Positions 18,401 to 27,739 of a DNA stretch of 45,338 nucleotides are shown piece by piece. Under the pieces are notes generated by a model. It saw nothing but the letters and a program-made list of their open reading frames with translations. It ran no database searches and had not been told where the DNA came from. The position numbers were made by a program, and so were the translations under genes. The stretch's first letter is position 1. Each line of letters starts with the position of its first letter. The DNA lies in the NCBI GenBank assembly GCA_949282265.1, contig CASDOZ010000016.1, forward strand, positions 1 to 45,338. Reading direction: 5' to 3'. The stretch comes from an uncultured Bacteroidales bacterium. Its GTDB lineage: Bacteria > Bacteroidota > Bacteroidia > Bacteroidales > Paludibacteraceae.

Positions 18401-18710
18401 TTTGCGTCCTATCCTGATGACGGCCCTGACCATGGTCTTCGGCATGATTCCGTTGATGTTCTCCAACGGCGTAGGTGCCAACGGAAACTCTTCATTGGGT
18501 ACGGGAGCCGTGGGCGGAATGCTCGTGGGAACACTGGTACTGCTGTTCCTCGTTCCCGGGCTGTTTGTCGTGTTCGAGTGGATTGAAGAACGTTTCCACC
18601 CCGTAGAATACGAACAGCCGGACTGGGCCATAGAAGCGGAAATGGACGAGATAAAAGAAAACAAACTAAAGAAAGAGAGAGATGAAAAAAGTAACCATAC
18701 TAATGCTTAA
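15492..18710 (+). CDS. RND multidrug efflux transporter (AcrB/HAE1 family)
   Basis: This 1072-aa inner-membrane proton-driven pump component starts at MNLRTFIERPVLSSVI, the normal RND beginning; 12 upstream in-frame codons are ignored. The usual two repeats of transmembrane plus periplasmic regions are present, with 12 expected transmembrane segments. In TM4 the proton-relay motif reads GTVVDNSIVVVEA, so the second acidic residue of the E. coli DD pair is Asn; this variant occurs naturally in other RND pumps. The TM10 lysine is present in IGLLAKTAILITEYA. It would expel lipophilic compounds together with the adaptor (14377) and a TolC-like channel, but that channel gene is replaced by a fusion at 18682. 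Confidence 0.95.
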   Translation: MNLRTFIERPVLSSVISIVLLLAGIIGLATLPIEQYPDIAPPTVMVQTSYPGASAETIQKSVIAPLEESINGVENMDYMQSTSTNSGSVSINVYFRQGTDPDMATVNVQNRVSQATGSLPAEVTQIGVTVIKRQNSMLKIIALHSPNGTYDQKFLSNYMKLNLEPQIKRIKGVGDAVLLSDQYSMRIWLNPDAMAQHNLIPDDITAVLAEQNIEAATGSFGENSTSTYEYTMKYRGRKLTPEEFGEIIISAQPSGEILRLKDVARIELGLETYNYLSKVDGHPGVQSMIFQTAGSNATEVVNSIDAFLEEAKKDLPDDMEIDTLMSVNDFLYASIKEVFKSLIVAFILVVLVVYFFLQDIRATLIPTISIVVSLIGTFAFIALAGFTINLLTLFALVLAIGTVVDNSIVVVEAVQARFDVGYKSSYHATNDAMNGITAAIITSTLVFMAVFIPVSMMGGTSGIFYTQFGVTMAVAVGISAINALTLSPALCAILMKPYIDDHGNEIDNFSSRFRKVFKTSFNAVVDHYKYGVLFFIRKKWAMWSIIAVCVALLVAFMMTTKTGLVPDEDMGTIMVNVTARPGSSLHSTDNIMTEIYERLEDMEQVELKAVVSGYGMIAGDGNTFGMLILRLKNWDYRQDPSDKVDALIPEIMARTADIKDAQIIPVAPPVITGYGVTNGFEMHLQDKNGGDVNDFFAIAQDFMAALNKRPEIAMAYTSFNPSYPQYMVDVDAAKCKRAGVSPATVLSTVGGYYGGQYVSNINRFSHVYRVMIQADPKYRISPETLEKTYVRMNNGEMALLNQFLTLTKVYGPQSLNRFNMYNSIAVNGSAADGYSSGDAIKAIREVAAQTLPRGYSFEFSGITREEDSTANRSVIIFGICIVLIYLILCAFYESVFIPIAVIISVPCGLMGSFLFAKLFGLENNIYLQTGIIMLIGLLAKTAILITEYATKRRKAGMSLTQAAIAAAKVRLRPILMTALTMVFGMIPLMFSNGVGANGNSSLGTGAVGGMLVGTLVLLFLVPGLFVVFEWIEERFHPVEYEQPDWAIEAEMDEIKENKLKKERDEKSNHTNA

Positions 18711-20034
18711 TGCCTTGCTGCTGCTGACAGGCAGTTGCGGCATATACAGAAAATACGAGCGGCCGGAAAATATGGTAACCGATTCGCTGTTCGGCGAGAA
18801 ATATGACACGACCGACACCACCAGCATGGCAACCATGAGTTGGGAAGAATTGTTCACCGACCCCGACTTGCAGGCTCTGATACAGAAAGGCTTGGACAGC
18901 AACACCGACCTGCGGAGTGCCGAACTGCGCGTGGAAGCCGCCGACAGCATCCAGCCGGGAAAATGTCCATTCAAATTTGCCGACCGCGAGGACAAATGCT
19001 ATAACGGCGATGAGGCCAAATGGGTGCGTTTTGCCAACACCCTGCGCCTGAGGCTCGCCCTGCGTATCTCAAATATCGACCCGGAATGGGCACAAAAGGA
19101 GGGAATTGCAGCATTGAACCATCCGGGTGGAATAATGTTGTCTCAAGACGACAGGATGAAAACTATTCCGAATTATGCTCCTATTGATATGGGAGGAGAA
19201 GATGACGGTGGACTTGAAAATGAAGTAGCAAACTGCGGATTCAGGTATAGTGATGTTGTCATGTCTTTGGATATGGAACAAGCTTATAAAAACCTTGGGT
19301 CAGGACTAGATCCCAGATGCAGAATTTGTTGGTACAGGCCTACTCCGAAAAATTTCCTTGAAGTAGGACGGGAAATGAATACCGACTACAAAGGTTGCGC
19401 AATAGGCGACAATAATATTTCACATGAAACAAACGTATATTCTCCATTAAAATGCAATCATCACGAAGGAAAAGTTTTAAATGATAACTATTGGTTCGGA
19501 TATTGCCGCGAATATATCTGGCTCGGATATGCCGAATGCAAATTCCTGCTTGCAGAAGCAAGACTCCGAGAATGGACTTATGCCTACGGATCTGTTGAGG
19601 AACTGTTCAAGGAGGGAATCCGAGAATCGTTCAATTATTACAATATGCCCGACAGCGCTGAAACCTATATAAACAGATTAAACATTTATAACGGGACACA
19701 GGAAAATCCTTTTGCCGGCAATGACAAGGAAGCCCAGCTGGAGCAGATTATCACCCAGAAATGGCTCGCCGTATTCCCGAATGGGAACGAAGGATGGGCC
19801 GAATTCAGAAGGACAGATTATCCGCGTTTGAACAACCACTTGAGCAACAAGGATACGGATATAGCCAACGGCAAGTTCATCAAGCGTGTGGGATATTCCA
19901 CAGACGAGTATGCCTACAATATTGAAAACGTCCCGCAAAACGTAAATCAGAGCACAAGGGTCTGGTGGGACGTTCAGGACACCAACAACGACAATGGCGA
20001 AAGAAACAAACCGAATAATTTCCGAAACAACTGA
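18682..20034 (+). CDS. Chimeric gene: outer-membrane efflux channel N-terminus fused to SusD C-terminal part
   Basis: The 450-codon frame is made of two unrelated pieces. Residues 1-87 are the start of an OprM/NodT-type efflux lipoprotein: signal peptide with lipobox LTGSC, then WEELFTDPDLQALIQKGLD and SAELRVEAAD. From about residue 90 (near base 18945) the sequence becomes the C-terminal two thirds of a SusD/RagB glycan-binding lipoprotein: KWVRFANTLRLRLALRIS, CRICWYRP, and the late block ALLxQKWLAVFPNGNEGWAEFRRTDYP in similar form. The efflux barrel and the SusD N-terminus are both missing. It overlaps the RND gene by 29 nt and precedes GH85 by 19 nt. Either a deletion fused two operons or the assembly joined them wrongly. 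Neither original function would survive. Confidence 0.85.
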   Translation: MKKVTILMLNALLLLTGSCGIYRKYERPENMVTDSLFGEKYDTTDTTSMATMSWEELFTDPDLQALIQKGLDSNTDLRSAELRVEAADSIQPGKCPFKFADREDKCYNGDEAKWVRFANTLRLRLALRISNIDPEWAQKEGIAALNHPGGIMLSQDDRMKTIPNYAPIDMGGEDDGGLENEVANCGFRYSDVVMSLDMEQAYKNLGSGLDPRCRICWYRPTPKNFLEVGREMNTDYKGCAIGDNNISHETNVYSPLKCNHHEGKVLNDNYWFGYCREYIWLGYAECKFLLAEARLREWTYAYGSVEELFKEGIRESFNYYNMPDSAETYINRLNIYNGTQENPFAGNDKEAQLEQIITQKWLAVFPNGNEGWAEFRRTDYPRLNNHLSNKDTDIANGKFIKRVGYSTDEYAYNIENVPQNVNQSTRVWWDVQDTNNDNGERNKPNNFRNN

Positions 20035-20053
20035 TAACCTTATAAACACGAAT

Positions 20054-23000
20054 ATGACAACAAAAAGACTTCTTGGAGCAGTATTCTGCTTACTGGTTGC
20101 CCTGACAACCTATGCCCAACAACCCTATGGAGGCTGCTGGCATCCCGACTTCATTAAGGACTGGAGCCCGGAAAAAGACCCGGATGCCAAGTTTAACAAA
20201 AGCACAGTAAAACTTCAGCCTCGTATTACGGATGACAATATCAAGGCCAACCAATACCAGTTCACTGATGCGCAGATAGCAACCTGCCTGACCATGAATC
20301 CCATGTGCAGCATGACTCCTTCGCAGGGAGCCAACAACTTTATCGGCTACAACCCGACCTATTGGCAATACATGGATATGGTGATATGGTGGGGCGGCTC
20401 TGCCGGCGAGGGAATTATAGTTCCTCCTTCCGCCCCTGTCATAGATGCCTGCCACATGAACGGCGTGAAGATTCTGGGAAATATATTCTTCCCTCCCAGG
20501 GCATATAGCGGTGACCCTGTCTGGGTCGAACAGATGTTGACCAAAGAAGGCAATACCTATCCCTATGCCGAGAAAATGTATCAGATTGCCAAATATTATG
20601 GATTTGACGGCTGGTTTATCAATGAAGAAACTATTGCATCGACAGAAAGCGATTGGGCCGAATGGATCAAATATTTCTACCAATGCGCCGAGGCTGATGG
20701 CAATTATGACATGTATATCCAATGGTATGATGCCCGCTCATACGTCAATAATTCGTTGAATATCATGAAAGCCAATCCCAATACTTCATTCTTCGCGAAC
20801 TATGGTTCAGCAACTGGACTTACAATTACGAATAATTGCAATACCTTGAAAAATGAAGGTTTCAATGCGGAAGAAATCTTCAGAAAACTCTATTCGGGTA
20901 TTGAACAAGCCCAAGGCGGGCTGACTGGAAATGCACAATACTTCCAGGCTTGCTTCCCCAAAACCGGCCATGCCAGTTCCATGCAAATCTTCAACCCCGA
21001 AGAACCCATCTGGAAAAAAGTTGTTACAAACCTTCTGAACACAGAGAACAATTGTGGGGAAACTGCTTATCAAGCAATGAAAACCGTCTTTTCCAATGAA
21101 GCACGTTTTTGGACAAATGCACAAAACAATCCTGCCGACATAACAGACAGGGACAATACCTACCCAAAACCTTGGCCAGGTCTGGCAAACGCCATACAAG
21201 AGCGCAGCGCAATCCAATACAAACCGTTTGTAACCGCTTTCAGCGCAGGATTGGGCAAGCATCGTTTTGTGAACGGAGAAAAACGCGGAACCCAAGACTG
21301 GTATCACCGCGGTATGCAAAATATCATGCCGACTTGGCGCTGGTGGGTAGAAACATCATCTTCCGACCAATTGAATTTCGAATTAAATTGGGATGACGCA
21401 TATAATTTCGGTACAAGCATAACCGTTTCCGGTTCAATGACAGCCAATGCAGACCATTTGACCCACCTGTATAAAACAAATATAGCTATTGAAAACGGTG
21501 ATAAATTCCAGTTGGTTTATAAAACTGAACATACAGGAACAATTGAATTGAAACTGGCCGACAAGACCAACCCCGATACATTTACGACATTCAAGCTGAA
21601 TGAAACATCAAATAACAACGGGTGGTCTGTCGCTGAAATCGACTTATCATCAATGGCCGGCAAAACATTGGCTGTCATTGCACTGAATTTCAAGACAAGT
21701 GTGGATGTGGCAGACTATAAAGTAGTTCTCGGACAACTTGCCGTGCTTCCCGCTTCATATTCAGCATCGGCACAGGTTTCCAACCTTCAATCACAAAACT
21801 CACTGCAAGAAGAAATCAGTGACATCCGCCTTATTTGGGATGCTCCACAATCAGAGGAAGTTGACCATTATAACGTATATCTTACCAGAAACGGACAGAG
21901 AACACTTGTCGGGCAGACCAGAAATGAAGGTTTCTATATCCCTAAATTCACACGTACCTCTGGGGAGGAATCTGTCGTGGCAAGTGTCGTTGCCGTAACC
22001 AAGGATATGAAAGAAGGCAACGAAGTCAATCTAACATTGAACTATCCCAAAATGACCATTTCGGACGTTTCCATAATTGCAGCCCCGACCTTGGTAAAAG
22101 TAAATGAAGAAGTTACCCTGACTGCCATTGCAAACAAAAACCCTGAATCATACGAATGGGTCCTGCCGGCAGGAGCGACTATCATTTCACAAGAGGGCAA
22201 TATAGCCAAAGTGAAATTTACACAAGAAGGTTCCTACTCCATTACGGTAAAAGTTAAGAATCCAGTTGGTGAAGCGACAGAAACCAATACCGGCCTTATT
22301 GAAGTAAACAACACCAAAGAAATAGGCAATGTGGCCTTGGGCAAGGAAATCGAAGATGTGAGCGGTGAAATTGCCGCTTCCGGCGAGGTGGCCTCCAATC
22401 TTCTTGACGGCAAGGTTACCGGTTGTAGCATTCACGAAAAATGGTGCGTGGGAGGTTCAAAAGAGCATTGGGTCATCATTGACCTAACACAGTCCTATCA
22501 ATTGTATAAATTCCGTATTGTTGATGCACAAGTAAACGAAGGCGGAGCCGACAATTTGAACAATTACAAAATCCAATTAAGCAATGACCTTGAAAATTGG
22601 AATGAAGTTGTGAACACCACAGGACGTAAGGCCGAAAATTATCACATAGACTGGATTAAACCCACTGCTGCCCGATATATTAAGTTTATTCCATACGATA
22701 ACGACGCACCCATCACTATCCGTATATGGGAATTTGAGGCTTACGGAACAGAAGGTTCTGTTTCCTTGTCTTCCATTCCGGACCAAAGCCTTGAAACAAA
22801 TTCGACCTTGAAGGTCAAAGCAGAATATTCACTTGGCGATGCTGCAAAAGAAGACAATTTTGCAATCAGTTTTTCTGTTGAAAATGAAAATATTGTAACC
22901 GTATCAGAGCTTAATACTCCTGATAATGGCACTTATACATTTACGCTGAATGGAGGGGCAGAAGTTGGCAAAACAAATGTAACCGTAACACTGATTAACG

Positions 23001-23731
23001 GTGAATACCAAAAGAGCACAACATTTGCTGTTACTACATATAATGCCTCATTAGTGAACCTTATTTCCAACATGCTGCCGGCAAAAAATGAAGAAGGAAC
23101 AGATACGCCGGCAAACAAAGGTTCCCTGTCCAACCTGACAGATGGAAACACATCGACTGTTTACCTTCCTAACTATTATGCGGCAGAGAACCAATCTGCT
23201 AGGTTTGTATATACATTTGATACTCCGAAGAGTATCAACAGGTTCCAGTCTTACTTCCATGATTCAGAGAACACAGAAGCGAGCCTTCCCACAGAAGTAA
23301 AATTCGAGATTTCAGAAGATGGCAACGATTTTGAAATTGTACACATCGCACCAAGCGGAACAGATGCTGCCTATAATCTTCCCGAACCAAAAGATGCCAA
23401 AGCCGTTGCATTCACCATCGGGCTTGGCTATTGGGTCACTACCGAAATAGCAGAACTTGAAGTTTACGGCAAGAATGCCACTTCTGTAAATGAAATACAT
23501 ACAGAGAATTTCCATGTATCTCCGAATCTTGTTGCAAAAGGCCAAAACATAACAGTTTCAGCTGAGGGAGCAAAAACAATTGAAATCTATTCGTTGCAAG
23601 GTACAAAAATCAAAAGTATGGAAACAAGTTCAGAAATCACATACGTAACTACTGATGATTTGGCTGTTGGCACATACCTGCTATTTATCAAAGGGACAGA
23701 AAACAAAACGGTCAAGATTGTCGTAAAATAA
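20054..23731 (+). CDS. GH85 endo-beta-N-acetylglucosaminidase with carbohydrate-binding and T9SS sorting domains
   Basis: This 1225-aa secreted enzyme starts at MTTKRLLGAVFC with a signal peptide ending near TYAQ; the frame extends 20 codons upstream but overlaps the SusD end. Residues about 30-330 are the GH85 catalytic domain. FDGWFINEET gives the N-x-E pair N190 and E192, matching the substrate-assisted Asn and acid/base Glu of Endo-A-type enzymes. These cleave the chitobiose core of N-glycans. Then come beta-sandwich and FN3-like segments, a PKD-like domain (about 675-750), an F5/8-type discoidin domain (about 757-898), a second discoidin-like domain (about 997-1141), and a type IX secretion C-terminal domain (about 1152-1225, ending LFIKGTENKTVKIVVK). 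It lies behind a SusD remnant, as in a glycan-utilisation locus. Confidence 0.9.
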   Translation: MTTKRLLGAVFCLLVALTTYAQQPYGGCWHPDFIKDWSPEKDPDAKFNKSTVKLQPRITDDNIKANQYQFTDAQIATCLTMNPMCSMTPSQGANNFIGYNPTYWQYMDMVIWWGGSAGEGIIVPPSAPVIDACHMNGVKILGNIFFPPRAYSGDPVWVEQMLTKEGNTYPYAEKMYQIAKYYGFDGWFINEETIASTESDWAEWIKYFYQCAEADGNYDMYIQWYDARSYVNNSLNIMKANPNTSFFANYGSATGLTITNNCNTLKNEGFNAEEIFRKLYSGIEQAQGGLTGNAQYFQACFPKTGHASSMQIFNPEEPIWKKVVTNLLNTENNCGETAYQAMKTVFSNEARFWTNAQNNPADITDRDNTYPKPWPGLANAIQERSAIQYKPFVTAFSAGLGKHRFVNGEKRGTQDWYHRGMQNIMPTWRWWVETSSSDQLNFELNWDDAYNFGTSITVSGSMTANADHLTHLYKTNIAIENGDKFQLVYKTEHTGTIELKLADKTNPDTFTTFKLNETSNNNGWSVAEIDLSSMAGKTLAVIALNFKTSVDVADYKVVLGQLAVLPASYSASAQVSNLQSQNSLQEEISDIRLIWDAPQSEEVDHYNVYLTRNGQRTLVGQTRNEGFYIPKFTRTSGEESVVASVVAVTKDMKEGNEVNLTLNYPKMTISDVSIIAAPTLVKVNEEVTLTAIANKNPESYEWVLPAGATIISQEGNIAKVKFTQEGSYSITVKVKNPVGEATETNTGLIEVNNTKEIGNVALGKEIEDVSGEIAASGEVASNLLDGKVTGCSIHEKWCVGGSKEHWVIIDLTQSYQLYKFRIVDAQVNEGGADNLNNYKIQLSNDLENWNEVVNTTGRKAENYHIDWIKPTAARYIKFIPYDNDAPITIRIWEFEAYGTEGSVSLSSIPDQSLETNSTLKVKAEYSLGDAAKEDNFAISFSVENENIVTVSELNTPDNGTYTFTLNGGAEVGKTNVTVTLINGEYQKSTTFAVTTYNASLVNLISNMLPAKNEEGTDTPANKGSLSNLTDGNTSTVYLPNYYAAENQSARFVYTFDTPKSINRFQSYFHDSENTEASLPTEVKFEISEDGNDFEIVHIAPSGTDAAYNLPEPKDAKAVAFTIGLGYWVTTEIAELEVYGKNATSVNEIHTENFHVSPNLVAKGQNITVSAEGAKTIEIYSLQGTKIKSMETSSEITYVTTDDLAVGTYLLFIKGTENKTVKIVVK

Positions 23732-23758
23732 TTCCAAATAGACCATACAGATTGGAAT

Positions 23759-23801
23759 AAAAAGAGGCCGGCTCAACAACAAATGAGGCCGGCCTCTTTT
23801 T
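23759..23801 (+). terminator. Terminator of the GH85 gene
   Basis: Arms AAAAAGAGGCCGGC and GCCGGCCTCTTTTT enclose a 15-nt loop, 28 nt after the GH85 stop. Confidence 0.88.
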
Positions 23802-24049
23802 GTAACCGTACAAGCACAAGTTAAAGTAATAACAAATTCTTACCCAGAAATGAGTCAGCACATACCAAAACCAGAGCGGGCAATAGGAGAACGAATATCT
23901 GGCCAAATCAGGAGCTATCCCATAAAAATATTATACTTTTTTCCATTGCTAATTGGAAGGCAGACAAAAAAATTCATTTTTTGACATATCCCAAAGCAAA
24001 AAAAACAACAAGATTGCTTTTTTTACCAGTTTTGGCCATTTGATGCATA
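23802..24049. other. Intergenic stretch without a recognised feature
   Basis: This is the part of the 374-nt gap between two convergent genes (23732-24105) that lies between their terminators. I see no gene, promoter match or repeat in it. Confidence 0.5.
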
Positions 24050-24086
24050 AAAAAGCCGGCAAACCATTAAGATTTGCCGGCTTTTT
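24050..24086 (-). terminator. Terminator of the pyruvate:ferredoxin oxidoreductase gene
   Basis: Arms AAAAAGCCGGCAAA and TTTGCCGGCTTTTT with a 9-nt loop end in T bases on the minus strand, 20 nt after the stop. Confidence 0.88.
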
Positions 24087-24105
24087 CAACACTCAAACAA
24101 ACGGA

Positions 24106-27100
24106 TTATTCGCCCCAATTCTCACTTGCCATGCGTTTATAGCTCTTATAACGCCACTTGGAATTTTCTTCGGCGGCTTTAAACAATTCTTCGGCTTCGG
24201 CCGGATATTGTTTCATTACAGAAGCATAACGCACCTCACCTTTCAGGAAGTCCTGGAACTTGCTGTAATCCGGTTCCTTGCTGTCCAAGGTGAACGGATT
24301 CTTGCCCTCGGCTTCCAAAGACGGATTGTAACGCCACAAGTGCCAGTAACCGCATTCAACGGCGGCAGCTTCTTCTGCCTGGGCCTTGCCCATACCTTTT
24401 TTCAAGCCGTGGTTGATACATGGCGCATAAGCGATAATCAACGAAGGTCCGGGATATGCCTCGGCTTCGCGGATGGCTTTCAAGCACTGTGCTTGGTCTG
24501 CTCCCATGGCAATCTGGGCAACATATACATAACCGTAAGTGGTTGCAATCATACCCAAATCTTTCTTGCGGACGCGCTTTCCGGAAGCGGCAAACTTGGC
24601 GATAGCACCGAGCGGCGTAGCTTTGGAAGCCTGTCCACCCGTGTTGGAATAAACTTCGGTATCCAGAACCAGAATATTCACATCCTTGCCGGAAGCGATA
24701 ACATGGTCCAAACCACCGTAACCGATATCATACGATGCACCGTCACCGCCGATAATCCATTGGCTACGTTTGATCAGATAACCGCTCAACTCGTTGATTT
24801 TCTTGCAGTAATCGCAATCGCAAGCCTGTACGGCCGGAATGATTTTCTCTGCCAGCTCCTTGGTCTTGGCAGCGTCATTCTGATTTTCTATCCATTCACG
24901 GAACCAGCCTTTCAACTCGTCGGAACAGCAGGAGCAATTCTGCGCATCGGTCATCAACTGGGTCAGGCGTGCTTTCATTTTCTCGTTGGCCAACTCCATA
25001 CCCATACCGTATTCGCAGAAATCCTCGAACAAGGAGTTCGACCATGCCGGTCCCTGGCCTTTTTCATTGGTGGTGTAAGGTGTGGAAGGAACTGAACCCG
25101 AATAAATGGATGAGCAACCAGTCGCGTTGGCTACCAATTCGCGGTCGCCAAACAATTGCGAAATCAATTTCACATATGGAGTTTCACCACAACCGGAGCA
25201 AGCACCGGAGAATTCAAACAGCGGTGTCGCAAACTGCGAGTTCTTCACATTGGAAGCAATATCTACCAAGTGCTGTTTGGACTTCACGTTCTTTGCGCAA
25301 TAATCCCAGTTGGCTGCTTCGTCCAATTCTTGTTCCAACGGAACCATAGCAAGCGCTTTGCCACCAGCTTTCGGATTGCCCGGACAAACATCCACGCAGT
25401 TACCGCAACCCAAACAGTCCATAACACTTACTTGCATACGGAATTTCATTCCTTTCATGGCAGCAGGAGCTTTCATTTCTATCATTTCTGCATTTAAGCC
25501 CTTGGCTTCTTCTTCATCCAAAACAAACGGACGGATGCAAGCGTGCGGGCAAACATACGCGCACTTGTTGCACTGGATACAGTTGTCCGCCGTCCAAGTC
25601 GGAACGAATGCAGCTACACCGCGTTTCTCATATTTGGCCGTGCCCTGTTCCCATGTACCGTCTTCGATACCCTTGAATGCGGAAACCGGCAGCAAATCAC
25701 CATCCTGCGCGTTGATAGGACGAACCACTTCGTTGATGAATGCAGGATCGTCATTGGCAACCTTGACATCATCCGGCAAATTAGCCCAGGCCTTATCAAC
25801 CGGCAACTGTTTGTATTCGCCTCCACGGTCAACTGCCGCATAGTTCTTGTTCACAACATCCTCGCCTTTCTTGCCGTAAGATTTCACAATGAATTTCTTC
25901 ATCTGCTCAATAGCCAAATCTACCGGAATAACACCAGTGATACGGAAGAACGCGGATTGCAAAATAGTGTTGGTACGGTTGCCCAAACCGATTTCCTGTG
26001 CAATCTGGGTTGCGTTGATATAGTAAACCGTAATGTTTTTCTGCGCGAAATAACGTTTTACGTTGTTCGGCAAATGTTTGATCAATTCTTCTTCATTCCA
26101 TACAGTGTTCAACAGGAATGTACCGTTTTCCTGCAAACCACGTGTCACATCGTACATACGCAAATAAGCCTGTACGTGGCATGCCACGAAATTCGGAGTG
26201 TTCACCAAATAAGTGGAACGAATCGGGGAATCGCCGAAACGCAAATGCGAACAGGTGAAACCGCCTGACTTCTTGGAGTCGTAGGAGAAATATGCCTGGC
26301 AATGCTTGTCGGTGTTGTCGCCGATAATTTTTACGGAATTCTTGTTTGCACCTACCGTACCATCGGCACCCAAACCGTAGAATTTGGCTTCAAACATGCC
26401 TGCACCGCCTACTGCGATTTCTTCTTTCTTGGGCAGCGAAGTGAATGTAACGTCATCGTTGATACCAATGGTAAACTGGTTCTTCGGCTCGTTCATGGCC
26501 AAATTTTCATAGACGGCAAGGATTTGTGCCGGCGTGGTGTCTTTTGAACCCAATCCGTAGCGTCCGCCAACAACAAGCGGGGCATTTTCCTTTCCGTAAA
26601 GGACAGCTTTTACGTCGAGATAGAGCGGTTCGCCGTTTGCACCCGGTTCTTTGGTACGATCCAATACGGCAATGCGTTTGGTTGATTTTGGCAGGGCTGC
26701 CAAGAAATGCTTGGCCGAGAACGGACGATACAAATGCACGGCAACCAAACCGACTTTTTCGCCTTTGGCCATCAGGTAATCAATAGTTTCGCGGATTGCT
26801 TCCGTAACCGAACCCATGGCAATGATTACGCGGTCGGCATCATCAGCACCGTAATAGTTGAACAAGCCATATTGGCGGCCGGTGATTTTCGAAATTTCAG
26901 CCATGTATTCTTCAACAACGGCAGGAACTGCATCGTAATACGGATTGCAGCTTTCGCGATGCTGGAAGAAATGGTCAGGATTCTCGGCCATACCACGTGC
27001 AACCGGTTTGTTGGGATTCAGCGCGCGTGCGCGGAATTCAGCCAAAGCTTTCTGGTCAATCAAGTGCGCCAAATCATCATTTTCGAGCGCTTCAATTTTC

Positions 27101-27648
27101 TGGATTTCATGCGATGTGCGGAAACCGTCGAAGAAATTGAGGAACGGAACACGCGACTTGATGGTTGACAAATGGGCCACGGCAGCCAAGTCCATAACTT
27201 CCTGCACGGAACCTTCTGCCAACATGGCAAAACCGGTCTGACGGCAAGACATCACATCCTGATGGTCGCCAAAAATACACAGAGCATGGCTTGCCAACGT
27301 ACGTGCCGAAACATGGAACACACAAGGCAACAATTCGCCTGCAATCTTGTACATGTTCGGAATCATCAGCAACAAACCTTGGGAGGCCGTGTAAGTCGTG
27401 GTCAGCGCACCAGCCTGCAACGAGCCATGTACAGCACCAGCTGCACCAGCCTCTGATTGCATTTCTTGAACCAGCACTGTTTCGCCAAAGATGTTTTTGC
27501 GACCTTGGGCAGCCCATTCATCCACGTATTCTGCCATCGTGGAAGACGGGGTGATAGGATAAATGGCGGCTACTTCTGAGAACATATACGAGATATGTGC
27601 TGCAGCCTGATTTCCATCACAAGTTAAAAATTTCTTTTCTTTTGCCAT
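24106..27648 (-). CDS. nifJ: Pyruvate:ferredoxin (flavodoxin) oxidoreductase, single-chain
   Basis: This 1180-aa homodimeric-type PFOR converts pyruvate and CoA to acetyl-CoA, CO2 and reduced ferredoxin, the central step of anaerobic pyruvate use. The start MAKEKKFLTCDGNQAAAH is chosen over a frame extending 16 codons upstream. Domains in order: pyrimidine-binding with YPITPSS (about 30), transketolase C-like, the gamma-like domain with RFGDSPIRS, the two-cluster ferredoxin domain (CIQCNKCAYVCP near 690, CLGCGNCVDVCP near 743), and the TPP domain with CSGCGETPYVK (near 816) and GDGASYDIGYGG. Length is normal and all cluster cysteines are present. It stands alone with its own terminator. Confidence 0.97.
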   Translation of the reverse strand: MAKEKKFLTCDGNQAAAHISYMFSEVAAIYPITPSSTMAEYVDEWAAQGRKNIFGETVLVQEMQSEAGAAGAVHGSLQAGALTTTYTASQGLLLMIPNMYKIAGELLPCVFHVSARTLASHALCIFGDHQDVMSCRQTGFAMLAEGSVQEVMDLAAVAHLSTIKSRVPFLNFFDGFRTSHEIQKIEALENDDLAHLIDQKALAEFRARALNPNKPVARGMAENPDHFFQHRESCNPYYDAVPAVVEEYMAEISKITGRQYGLFNYYGADDADRVIIAMGSVTEAIRETIDYLMAKGEKVGLVAVHLYRPFSAKHFLAALPKSTKRIAVLDRTKEPGANGEPLYLDVKAVLYGKENAPLVVGGRYGLGSKDTTPAQILAVYENLAMNEPKNQFTIGINDDVTFTSLPKKEEIAVGGAGMFEAKFYGLGADGTVGANKNSVKIIGDNTDKHCQAYFSYDSKKSGGFTCSHLRFGDSPIRSTYLVNTPNFVACHVQAYLRMYDVTRGLQENGTFLLNTVWNEEELIKHLPNNVKRYFAQKNITVYYINATQIAQEIGLGNRTNTILQSAFFRITGVIPVDLAIEQMKKFIVKSYGKKGEDVVNKNYAAVDRGGEYKQLPVDKAWANLPDDVKVANDDPAFINEVVRPINAQDGDLLPVSAFKGIEDGTWEQGTAKYEKRGVAAFVPTWTADNCIQCNKCAYVCPHACIRPFVLDEEEAKGLNAEMIEMKAPAAMKGMKFRMQVSVMDCLGCGNCVDVCPGNPKAGGKALAMVPLEQELDEAANWDYCAKNVKSKQHLVDIASNVKNSQFATPLFEFSGACSGCGETPYVKLISQLFGDRELVANATGCSSIYSGSVPSTPYTTNEKGQGPAWSNSLFEDFCEYGMGMELANEKMKARLTQLMTDAQNCSCCSDELKGWFREWIENQNDAAKTKELAEKIIPAVQACDCDYCKKINELSGYLIKRSQWIIGGDGASYDIGYGGLDHVIASGKDVNILVLDTEVYSNTGGQASKATPLGAIAKFAASGKRVRKKDLGMIATTYGYVYVAQIAMGADQAQCLKAIREAEAYPGPSLIIAYAPCINHGLKKGMGKAQAEEAAAVECGYWHLWRYNPSLEAEGKNPFTLDSKEPDYSKFQDFLKGEVRYASVMKQYPAEAEELFKAAEENSKWRYKSYKRMASENWGE

Positions 27649-27739
27649 TTTGTAATTGATTTTTAAGGCATCAACCCTACAAGGGGCAGATGCCAAATTA
27701 ATACTTTATTTAGTTTGTTTCATCATAATTTCTCAATAC

